NCBI GenBank assembly: GCA_031555175.1
Contig: JAVBUP010000032.1
Coordinates: 1-9,823, forward strand
Length of the DNA: 9,823 nucleotides
Reading direction: 5' to 3'
Source: JAVBUP01 sp031555175
Lineage (GTDB): Bacteria > Bacillota_I > Bacilli_A > Erysipelotrichales > Coprobacillaceae
This document shows positions 1 through 5,555 of the stretch, in pieces (positions within the stretch are counted from its first letter, which is position 1; the number at the start of each line of letters is the position of its first letter). The translations under genes and the position numbers were made by a program. The notes under the pieces are model-generated. The model saw only the letters and a program-made list of their open reading frames with translations. It made no database searches and was not told the DNA's origin.

Positions 1-50
1 TCAACCATCTGCATCGTTTTTTTATTCGCATTAGAATGTTTAGAAATCAT
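1..50 (-). CDS. 5' end of an unidentified gene (partial, runs off the left edge)
   Basis: An ATG at position 50 on the - strand opens a frame that stays open to the edge (16 codons, beginning MISKHSNANKKTMQMV). The reverse strand shows AGGTGATAACT just before the ATG, a reasonable ribosome binding site with about 6-7 bases of spacing. A TATAAT box lies a few bases further upstream. The basic, polar N-terminus could precede a first membrane helix, but too little is visible to name a family. The upstream terminator at 98-128 separates this gene from the small membrane protein gene, so it is probably transcribed on its own. Confidence 0.5.
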   Translation of the reverse strand, partial: MISKHSNANKKTMQMV

Positions 51-67
51 AGTTATCACCTATCTAT

Positions 68-76
68 ATTATATCA
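68..76 (-). promoter_or_regulatory. Extended -10 promoter for the partial left-edge gene
   Basis: On the - strand the sequence reads TGATATAAT, an exact TATAAT (68-73) preceded by the TGn extension. The hexamer 17 bases upstream (TACAGT) is a poor -35. The expected start near position 61 gives a very short leader before the ATG at 50, just enough to hold the ribosome binding site. The box lies immediately after the terminator of the neighbouring gene, which supports independent transcription. Confidence 0.5.
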
Positions 77-97
77 AATATCCTTTTATCACTGTAT

Positions 98-128
98 AAA
101 AAAAGACAAAGTACCTCAATACTTTGTC
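98..128 (-). terminator. Rho-independent terminator after the small membrane protein gene
   Basis: GACAAAGTA (105-113) and TACTTTGTC (120-128) form a perfect 9-bp stem around a 6-base loop (CCTCAA). On the - strand the stem is followed by a run of seven T residues (104 to 98). It sits about 20 bases past the stop codon of the 148-357 gene, so it ends that transcript before the next - strand promoter. Confidence 0.85.
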
Positions 129-137
129 AACAGTCTG

Positions 138-164
138 AACAACAATCTTATTTAGATTGTTGTT
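138..164 (-). repeat. Inverted repeat spanning the stop codon of the small membrane protein gene
   Basis: Positions 138-148 and 154-164 are perfectly complementary (11 bp) around a 5-base loop. The left arm and loop contain the stop codon and the right arm covers the last codons. There is no T-run on either side, so it is not itself a terminator. It could stabilise the 3' end of the mRNA or reflect base composition only. Confidence 0.4.
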
Positions 165-357
165 TCATCTTCTTATAATTAACTTTAATTGCATTACCAT
201 AGATAATAAAGCCTAAAAATGTCGATATTAATATGTTAATTAAAAGATCTCCACCGAAATTAAAAGTAAAGATAATAATTGCTAAACATCCTATATTTAT
301 TAAGTAAAGAATAATCTGTCCTTTTGGTGTATTTAAAAAGTCTATCACTTTTTTCAT
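148..357 (-). CDS. Small two-helix membrane protein, function unknown
   Basis: This encodes a 69-residue protein that I do not recognise. It starts MKKVIDFLNTPKGQ, followed by two hydrophobic segments at about residues 14-32 and 38-54 (separated by FNFGGD), and ends with a basic tail NYKKMKQQSK. This suggests a hairpin membrane protein with both ends in the cytoplasm by the positive-inside rule. The ATG at 357 was chosen because AGGGG (367-371 side) lies 8 bases upstream. A GTG three codons earlier overlaps that binding site and is unlikely. It has its own TATAAT box and its own terminator, so it is monocistronic. It is divergent from the glucosidase pseudogene, with no evident functional link. 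Confidence 0.7.
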   Translation of the reverse strand: MKKVIDFLNTPKGQIILYLINIGCLAIIIFTFNFGGDLLINILISTFLGFIIYGNAIKVNYKKMKQQSK

Positions 358-379
358 TATGGTCACCCCTATCTATTTA

Positions 380-408
380 ATTATAACTTAGTATTCATAA
401 ATCTTCTA
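380..408 (-). promoter_or_regulatory. Probable promoter of the small membrane protein gene
   Basis: A perfect TATAAT on the - strand (380-385) lies about 22 bases before the ATG at 357. The hexamer 17 bases upstream (403-408, reading TAGAAG) matches the -35 consensus only weakly. The 367-526 gap between the divergent genes contains this promoter and the one for the glucosidase. I see nothing else in it. Confidence 0.5.
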
Positions 409-460
409 TAATTATTATTCGATTCGGCCATATTAATAGTCATATTATAACCAATTACCC

Positions 461-489
461 TTGCTTATAAAGATAAATATAAGTAGAAT
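461..489 (+). promoter_or_regulatory. Promoter of the 6-phospho-beta-glucosidase pseudogene
   Basis: TTGCTT (461-466), a 17-base spacer and TAGAAT (484-489) form a sigma-A type promoter. The leader of about 30 bases carries GAAAGGAA (511-518) ahead of the ATG at 527. I found no antiterminator (RAT)-type hairpin or clear catabolite-repression operator in the leader. Confidence 0.55.
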
Positions 490-526
490 GAAAGTATCAT
501 AAGAAAATGAGAAAGGAATTAAAAAA

Positions 527-1960
527 ATGGTATTGTCAAAAGAATTTTTGTGGGGCGGCGCAGTTGCTGCTCATCAATTAGAAGGTGGATTAAATGGTAC
601 TTCTAAAGGCCTTAGCGTAGCTGATGTTCTAACCGCTGGGGCTCATGGTGTTCCACGTATTATTACCAATGGAGTAATGGATGATCAATTTTACCCCAAC
701 CACGTGGCTATCGATTTCTATGGTCATTATAAAGAAGATATTAAGTTATTTGCAGAGATGGGATTCAAATGCTTTAGAACGAGTATTAATTGGACTCGAA
801 TTTTTCCATTAGGTGACGAAGAGACACCTAATGAAGAAGGATTGCAATTCTATGATGATCTTTTTGATGAATTACTAAAATATGGGATTGAACCTGTTAT
901 CACATTATCTCATTTTGAGATTCCATATCATTAAGCTAAAAACTACGGTGGTTTTCACAACAAACAAGTGATTGATTTCTTTGTCAGATTTGCTACAGTT
1001 GTATTTGAGAGATATAAAAATAAAGTAAAGTATTGGATGACTTTTAATGAAATCAATAACCAAATGAATTATAAAAATGATTTAATGGGATGGTGTGATT
1101 CTGGTGTCATCTTTTCTAAATTTGATAATCCTGAAGAAGCAATGTATCAAACTGGACACAATGAATTAGTAGCCAGTGCTAGAGCAGTTAAGATTGGTAA
1201 AAACATTAATCCAGATTTTCAAATTGGTTGTATGATTGCTTTAGTGCCATTCTATCCATTTAGTTGTCGCCCTGCTGATATCGTGTTAGCACAACAATCA
1301 AACCATGATTTATTCTTCTTTGGAGATGTACATGTCAGAGGATATTATCCTTCATATGCTAAAAAAATGTGGGAAAGAAAAGGATTTAAATTAGACATAA
1401 CAGCACAAGAATTGCAAGATCTTAGGGAGGGCACTGTTGACTATGTTGGATTTAGTTATTATATGAGTAATACTGTGGATTCTACAGCACATAAAGATAT
1501 TTCTTCAGCTACTGATGGTTCACGAGAAAACTCTGTTAAGAATCCATTTATAAAAGAGTCAGATTGGGGTTGGGCTATTGATCCAGAAGGATTACGCTAC
1601 TCATTAAACCTTTTTTATGAAAGATACCAAAAGCCTTTATTCATTGTTGAAAATGGATTTGGAGCTATTGATATTAAAGAAACAAATGGTGAATGCCATG
1701 ATCCTTATCGCATTGAATATTTGAAAGAACATATCAAGCAAATGAAATTAGCCGTTGAAATTGACGGAGTAGATTTAATGGGTTATACACCTTGGGGTTG
1801 CATTGACCTTGTATCATTCACTACTGGAGAAATGAAAAAACGTTATGGTTTTATTTATGTTGATAAAGACAATGAAGGAAATGGGACTTTAGAGCGAAGT
1901 AAAAAAGATTCATTTGAGTGGTATAAACAAGTTATAAAATCAAATGGAGAAAAACTATAA
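527..1960 (+). pseudogene. 6-phospho-beta-glucosidase (GH1), interrupted by one nonsense codon
   Basis: GH1 phospho-beta-glucosidases hydrolyse phosphorylated beta-glucosides imported by PTS, in the cytoplasm. The reading frame covers 477 codon positions, the usual GH1 length, beginning MVLSKEFLWGGAVAAHQLEGG. Codon 136 (932-934) is TAA, in the stretch HFEIPYH-stop-AKNYGGFHN, where family members normally have a hydrophobic residue such as Leu. TTA to TAA is a one-base change, and the frame is intact on both sides. The rest looks functional: acid/base Glu175 in TFNEINNQ, nucleophile Glu375 in FIVENGFG, and the 6-phosphate-binding Ser430...Lys438-Arg-Tyr440. Both catalytic residues lie after the stop, so the 135-residue product would be inactive. 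No restart with a good ribosome binding site is visible. No PTS transporter gene is adjacent. The stop could also be a sequencing error. Confidence 0.9.
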
Positions 1961-2018
1961 TCGATTTTAAAAAAATATTAATTAAAAGTCATATCATTAT
2001 ACTAATAAAGCTTTTTCT
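1792..2018 (+). repeat. Direct repeat, copy A: 3' end of the glucosidase gene plus downstream sequence
   Basis: This segment is repeated at 3313-3489. The first 22 bases (1792-1813 and 3313-3334) are identical. Similarity then resumes from about 1881 (matching 3353) through the stop codon, and continues about 58 bases beyond it to the T-rich CTTTTTCT. Copy A is complete; copy B lacks 49 bases of coding sequence and one base of the downstream region. Confidence 0.85.
1984..2016 (+). terminator. Degenerate terminator of the glucosidase pseudogene
   Basis: AAAAG (1984-1988) and CTTTTT (2011-2016) occupy the place of the well-formed hairpin in the other repeat copy at 3456-3486. Here the inner stem CATATC/GATATG has lost its right arm (ACTAATAAAG in place of GCGATATGA), leaving only about 5 bp. 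It probably terminates poorly. Confidence 0.35.
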
Positions 2019-2024
2019 TTTAGT

Positions 2025-2051
2025 TATTGCTAGCAAACCATAATAGCAATA
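2025..2051. repeat. Small inverted repeat in the convergent intergenic region
   Basis: TATTGCTA (2025-2032) and TAGCAATA (2044-2051) form an 8-bp stem with an 11-base loop. There is no T-run after it on either strand, so it is not called a terminator. Confidence 0.35.
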
Positions 2052-2071
2052 GTGTGTTATCTGAATAAATT

Positions 2072-2098
2072 AAAGGCTTGTCTATACAACAAGCCTTT
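2072..2098. terminator. Probable bidirectional terminator between the convergent genes
   Basis: AAAGGCTTGT (2072-2081) and ACAAGCCTTT (2089-2098) make a perfect 10-bp stem with a 7-base loop. The flanks give TTTCAACATTTT on the + strand and TTTAATTTATT on the - strand. Neither is a clean T-run, but the A/T-ended stem supports termination both ways. It can serve the glucosidase pseudogene (+) and the TPR gene (-). Confidence 0.7.
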
Positions 2099-2133
2099 CA
2101 ACATTTTAACTATTTACAATGGTTCTACAATAT

Positions 2134-2166
2134 TGATGTGAACTCCAAATTTTTAACCTCACATCA
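2134..2166. repeat. Inverted repeat just after the TPR gene stop codon
   Basis: TGATGTGA (2134-2141) and TCACATCA (2159-2166) are perfect complements separated by 17 bases. They lie a few bases beyond the stop of the - strand gene. With such a long loop and no T-run, a 3'-end stabiliser is as likely as a chance repeat. Confidence 0.35.
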
Positions 2167-2170
2167 TTGA

Positions 2171-3199
2171 CTAAGAACCACTATAACCTAATTTCCCAAA
2201 TCCAATAAAGCCATGAATATCATCAACTGTTCCATCTACTAAAACTAATCTCATATTAGCATTACCCACACTTTCACTTACTATATATCTCTTGCCACCA
2301 CTGTAATCACGCGTATAAAGCACTCTATATTTCCCAGCATCAAATCCAATATTATATGTAGTTATAGTTTTATCTTCATTTTCAATGAGATATGTTGCAT
2401 CTCCATCCCATACTCCATCAATTACAGTTCCCTTGAAAAGACTCCATTGTTTATCAGTTAATTCAGTAGAAAACCATAGTTTTACTTCAGCATATCCGTT
2501 AGGCTTACCACCAACCCATGCACTTACACCGCGATAGCATATTTCATCGCTATATGCAAACCAAGTTCCTGCACCATCTCTTACATCATCCTCAGAATAA
2601 TCTCCAAAATACAACATGTGGTTGTTATAGAGTGGACTATCCACTTCATATACTCCAATTTTACCACTTGCTGTTTCTAAAATATATGGATATTTTAGTT
2701 GCACAGCCAGAGCAATGACATTATCATATTCATCAGTTTGCATTAAATCAAAAGCCCCTTCATAATTATCTGCTTTCGCTAATGCAGCAATCTCAGCTAA
2801 GATTGATTTAGCAGTCTTAGCTAAAGGTTCACGTTCTTTTTCATAGATTGCTTTATCAAGCTCAGATGCCAGCTTTGTAGAGGATGGTATTTCTTTTACA
2901 CCTTTTTGTAAGACATCTACTGCCTCGCTCAGTTTATCTAATTTTGTGTATGCCTGAGCAGAAGCTAGATATGCACGCTCATTTGTAGAATCCTTATCAA
3001 TCACTTTATTAAATTTAGTTATAGCATTTTCATAATCCTTATTTTCAAGGTATTCTTCCCCTGAAACTAGTAGTTCCTCAGCAGATTGCCCACCAGAAAC
3101 TGCCTTCTTAATTAAAAAGCCTCCTACACCTAGAAATAATAAACAAAAAATAATTATTATTATAAATCGGTTCTTTTTCTTCTTTTCATCTTCTTGCAT
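2171..3199 (-). CDS. Membrane-anchored TPR protein with MORN-like C-terminal repeats
   Basis: A 342-residue protein of unknown role. A lysine-rich N-terminus (residues 2-11) precedes one hydrophobic helix (about 12-31), so it is probably a signal anchor with the rest outside the membrane; there is no lipobox cysteine. Residues 40-107 contain two TPR units (EEYLENKDYENAITKFNKVI and the YTKLDKLSEAVDVLQ region), followed by a helical linker to about 165. The C-terminal half has three spaced Gly-aromatic units resembling MORN repeats (about 197-213, 223-239 and 256-272), then a beta-rich tail. TPR modules bind proteins; MORN-like repeats form beta-hairpin sheets. The start has AAAGGAAG upstream at suitable spacing. 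It is a single gene between two copies of a glucosidase-derived repeat, with its own promoter and terminator. No enzymatic motif is visible. Confidence 0.8.
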   Translation of the reverse strand: MQEDEKKKKNRFIIIIIFCLLFLGVGGFLIKKAVSGGQSAEELLVSGEEYLENKDYENAITKFNKVIDKDSTNERAYLASAQAYTKLDKLSEAVDVLQKGVKEIPSSTKLASELDKAIYEKEREPLAKTAKSILAEIAALAKADNYEGAFDLMQTDEYDNVIALAVQLKYPYILETASGKIGVYEVDSPLYNNHMLYFGDYSEDDVRDGAGTWFAYSDEICYRGVSAWVGGKPNGYAEVKLWFSTELTDKQWSLFKGTVIDGVWDGDATYLIENEDKTITTYNIGFDAGKYRVLYTRDYSGGKRYIVSESVGNANMRLVLVDGTVDDIHGFIGFGKLGYSGS

Positions 3200-3231
3200 A
3201 TATTCTCTTCCTTTCTTTTTGATTTGATTAA

Positions 3232-3240
3232 ATTATAACA
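3232..3240 (-). promoter_or_regulatory. Extended -10 promoter of the TPR/MORN gene
   Basis: On the - strand the sequence reads TGTTATAAT, an exact TATAAT (3232-3237) with a TGn extension, about 32 bases ahead of the ATG at 3199. No convincing -35 hexamer is found at 16-18 bases. The leader carries the AAAGGAAG ribosome binding site. Confidence 0.55.
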
Positions 3241-3312
3241 GAATCAATTAAGAAAAACGTATCATTGCACATTGTGTCATCTAAATGTCAAAATTGGTCG
3301 AAAATATCTTGT

Positions 3313-3432
3313 TTGGGGTTGCATTGACCTTGTACCATCCATAACTGATAATATGGAACTTTAGAGCGAAGTAAAAAAGATTCATTTGATTGGTATAAAC
3401 AAGTTATCAAATCAAATGGAGAAATACTATAA
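3313..3432 (+). pseudogene. Remnant of a second glucosidase (GH1) gene, 3' end only
   Basis: This is the last part of a GH1 gene without promoter, start or catalytic residues. The 5' part translates WGCIDLV, identical to the glucosidase pseudogene at 527-1960. Then 49 bases corresponding to the GEMKKRYGFIYVD phosphate-binding region are missing and the frame shifts. The 3' part translates TLERSKKDSFDWYKQVIKSNGEIL before TAA at 3430-3432. It differs from the larger pseudogene at a few positions, for example FDWYK against FEWYK and EIL against EKL. It therefore derives either from a diverged tandem paralogue or from an old duplication. The similarity starts abruptly at 3313 and nothing glucosidase-like is seen in 3240-3312. 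Confidence 0.85.
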
Positions 3433-3455
3433 TTTAGTTCAATAAAATATTAATT

Positions 3456-3486
3456 AAAAGCCATATCATTATGCGATATGACTTTT
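3456..3486. terminator. Bidirectional terminator, shared by the glucosidase remnant and the yhf-HAD operon
   Basis: AAAAG-C-CATATC (3456-3467) pairs with GATATG-A-CTTTT (3475-3486): two stem blocks of 5 and 6 bp separated by one C/A mismatch, with the 7-base loop ATTATGC. It is followed by CTTTTTCTATTT on the + strand and CTTTTAATT on the - strand. It lies 17 bases beyond the stop codon of the HAD gene and is therefore the likely end of the seven-gene - strand operon. Confidence 0.7.
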
Positions 3487-3502
3487 TCTATTTATATAAA
3501 AA

Positions 3503-4294
3503 TTATTCCATTAATTTTATTAGTTCTTTAACTACAGCTCCTTCTTCATGATTACCACAATTATAAGAGCAAACATCTTTTACTGCCTGTTGTGCATTTT
3601 CCATTGCATAGGAATACTTAACATATTCTAACATCTCAATATCATTCCCGCCATCCCCAAAAGCCATGCATTCTTCTGGTTCAATATTGTATCTTTGACA
3701 TACCTTCTCAATGGCAGTTCCTTTGTTATGTCCTGGTACAATCAAATCAATACATCCATGACCAGAATAAACAGGAATTACGTTCTTAGAAAAATGTCTA
3801 CATATTTCCATAAACTCCTCTGCTCTATCTTCAGGAACAACTAATGCAAATTTAAGTATTTTATCATCAATTTCATGATAATCTGAGATCCATTCTTGAT
3901 GATGATAGTATAAATGAGTGAAATCAAAAAACTCTTTTGGGGTCGTATCCTTAATATAAGCACACTCTCTACCACAAACTACCATCATTATCTCTTTATG
4001 TTTAGAAACCTCATCGCAAATACTCATTGCCACTTCCTTATCAATGATGCTGCAATGAATTTCTTCTTGATTATCTATAATAAGTGCCCCGTTCTCAGCG
4101 ACATAAATGAGCTCATCTTGATAATCTTCAAAAAAAGATTTTAACTGAAAATATTGGTTACCTGATGCCACAACAAACTTACCACCTCGTGCTTTAAACC
4201 AGTTATAAAACTTTTTAAATAATTCACGATCATAAGTGTTCTTTGTTGTTAAAAAAGTACCATCCATATCAACAGCTATAAGTTTAATATCCAT
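3503..4294 (-). CDS. Cof/HAD-family sugar phosphatase (YbiV/SupH-like)
   Basis: A 263-residue cytoplasmic phosphatase of HAD subfamily IIB, the usual length. The four HAD motifs are present: DMDGT with nucleophile Asp9 and acid Asp11; Ser44 in VVASGNQYFQLKSFF, very like E. coli YbiV; Lys191 in GHNKGTAI; and GDGGNDIEML with Asp214 and Asp218. The cap domain lies between about residues 85 and 185. YbiV-type enzymes dephosphorylate sugar phosphates, often with broad specificity, so the substrate cannot be read from sequence. The ATG has a strong AAGGAGG 6 bases upstream. The gene follows yhfW after 52 bases with no terminator between, so it is probably the last gene of the yhf operon and could remove a phosphate from a pathway intermediate. 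It also borders a glucosidase remnant, so an older association with beta-glucoside use is possible. Confidence 0.9.
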   Translation of the reverse strand: MDIKLIAVDMDGTFLTTKNTYDRELFKKFYNWFKARGGKFVVASGNQYFQLKSFFEDYQDELIYVAENGALIIDNQEEIHCSIIDKEVAMSICDEVSKHKEIMMVVCGRECAYIKDTTPKEFFDFTHLYYHHQEWISDYHEIDDKILKFALVVPEDRAEEFMEICRHFSKNVIPVYSGHGCIDLIVPGHNKGTAIEKVCQRYNIEPEECMAFGDGGNDIEMLEYVKYSYAMENAQQAVKDVCSYNCGNHEEGAVVKELIKLME

Positions 4295-4346
4295 AGTAAG
4301 CCTCCTTATATAACACTTTATGCTTAAATCATTTCAATAATTAGTT

Positions 4347-5555
4347 CTATTTTAACTCACCCAAAAATGAAAATCCATTTTGTGTAGGTTCACAATCAAA
4401 ATATTCACACACACTTTGACCAATATCTGATAATGTTTTTCTTATACCTATATTAATATCTGAATATCCTTTTTTAGAAATAAGCACCGGTACATACTCT
4501 CTAGTGTGCATATTATGTCCAATCTTTGGATCATTTCCATGATCTGCCATAATTACTAATATATCCTCATCAGTTAACTTATTAAGAATTTCACCAATTC
4601 GTTGATCACTTAGCTCTAATAATTCTTTGTATTTCTTAGCATCTTGACTATGTCCCGCTAAATCCGTTTCCTGAATATTCGTGCAAATGAACCCATGATC
4701 AAGCTCTTTAAGAGCTTTATTTGTTAAATTGAAGCATTCTCCAGTTGGTACACATGAATAACTCTCTCCATCATTGTTACTAACAATATCTGCTACTTTA
4801 CCAATTAGAATTGTCTTAATATTCTTTTTTGCTAATAACGTTGGAGCTTGAACTGATTCATCAACACCATACCCTAAATGTCTGCAAAAATAGCCTTGAT
4901 TATACGATTTAGATTTAACTGCATGAATTCCAATATACTTTCCTTTTCTTGTCTCTTCGGCTGCTAATATATCATTAATTGTTGTGCCAGTTCCTCCAAA
5001 TGGGATGACACGACCAACAGTTACTACTTCTCTTACATCTCTACCTATCTCTAGTAATTCTTCTGCTGACATAAAATCCAATGGGGCAGTAACGTTATAC
5101 GCCATACCCAAATCAGCATCAATATTATCTGCCACTGTTGCATAGTCATCGACTAATAAGTATTTTAGATGATTATTCTTCTTAATATCAACTTTTCTTC
5201 CTAGTGCCAATAAATGTAAATATACATCATTAATAACATCTTGAAATGGTTGAATCACTGGTTCTTTTGTCTTTGAGCCCATAATTTCTTGATGACCCAT
5301 GAATGTATCTGCGCCATGATGCATCAATTCACTTTTTCCAAATATAGCCGTTTTTGAATACTTCATATTAGCAGATTCAAATCCGGCTGCATTCATCAAT
5401 CCTAGTTTCTCTAAGTTTGGCAGTTTTAAATCTGGATAATCTTCTAAAATACTTCTTAGCGTACATGCATTAATATCCGCTGTTCTAACCAGTTCATCCG
5501 ACATGGCGCCAATTCCAAAACCATCTAAAACGATCACTACAAATCTTTTCTTCAT
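4347..5555 (-). CDS. yhfW: YhfW, phosphopentomutase-like metalloenzyme
   Basis: A 402-residue member of the alkaline phosphatase superfamily, close in length to phosphopentomutases and E. coli YhfW. These enzymes use two metal ions and a Thr/Ser that carries the phosphoryl group. Metal ligands are visible: Asp11 in VLDGFGIG, Asp298 and His302 in ETDLAGH, Asp338-His339 in MADHGND, and His350 in HTREYVP. Thr84 in GADTFMGHQEIMG matches the phospho-acceptor of phosphopentomutase. The cap region (about 100-225) and the ETDLAGH motif differ from DeoB, so a mutase or phosphatase with another substrate is likely. The ATG overlaps the yhfX stop as ATGA, with AGGGG 7 bases upstream, indicating translational coupling. 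Assignment to YhfW rests on sequence character plus the neighbouring yhf genes; the reaction is unproven. Confidence 0.85.
   Translation of the reverse strand: MKKRFVVIVLDGFGIGAMSDELVRTADINACTLRSILEDYPDLKLPNLEKLGLMNAAGFESANMKYSKTAIFGKSELMHHGADTFMGHQEIMGSKTKEPVIQPFQDVINDVYLHLLALGRKVDIKKNNHLKYLLVDDYATVADNIDADLGMAYNVTAPLDFMSAEELLEIGRDVREVVTVGRVIPFGGTGTTINDILAAEETRKGKYIGIHAVKSKSYNQGYFCRHLGYGVDESVQAPTLLAKKNIKTILIGKVADIVSNNDGESYSCVPTGECFNLTNKALKELDHGFICTNIQETDLAGHSQDAKKYKELLELSDQRIGEILNKLTDEDILVIMADHGNDPKIGHNMHTREYVPVLISKKGYSDINIGIRKTLSDIGQSVCEYFDCEPTQNGFSFLGELK

Larger units (their letters stand above)
3313..3489 (+). repeat. Direct repeat, copy B (deleted form)
   Basis: This is the partner of 1792-2018. 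It lacks 49 coding bases (roughly the equivalent of 1830-1880) and one base after the stop codon, but is otherwise clearly homologous through the terminator hairpin. The two copies flank the TPR/MORN gene in direct orientation, so recombination between them would delete that gene. Confidence 0.85.

Noticed and set aside
932..934. Programmed readthrough or recoded TAA in the glucosidase gene
   Set aside because: TAA recoding is not known in this kind of bacterium, and no special downstream context is visible. A one-base nonsense change is simpler.
968..1960. A separate 330-residue glucosidase gene starting at GTG 968
   Set aside because: It is in the same frame as 527-931, starts in the middle of the GH1 barrel and has no convincing ribosome binding site. 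It is the 3' part of one interrupted gene.
2518..2718. A 66-residue + strand frame inside the TPR/MORN gene
   Set aside because: It lies antisense within a well-supported gene, is rich in His/Leu from reversed codons and lacks a ribosome binding site.
1792..3489. Direct repeats as ends of an insertion sequence or composite transposon
   Set aside because: The repeats are coding sequence of a glucosidase, carry no terminal inverted repeats and enclose no transposase gene.
3914..4144. A 76-residue + strand frame inside the HAD gene
   Set aside because: Antisense shadow of a gene with all HAD motifs; no ribosome binding site.
4295..4346. A separate promoter for the HAD gene (TTGAAA and a TATATA-like box)
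   Set aside because: The -10-like box is so close to the AAGGAGG site that the transcript would start at or inside the ribosome binding site. Co-transcription with yhfW is more likely.
4347..5555. Annotation as housekeeping phosphopentomutase deoB
   Set aside because: The metal motif and cap region differ from DeoB and the context is the yhf cluster.
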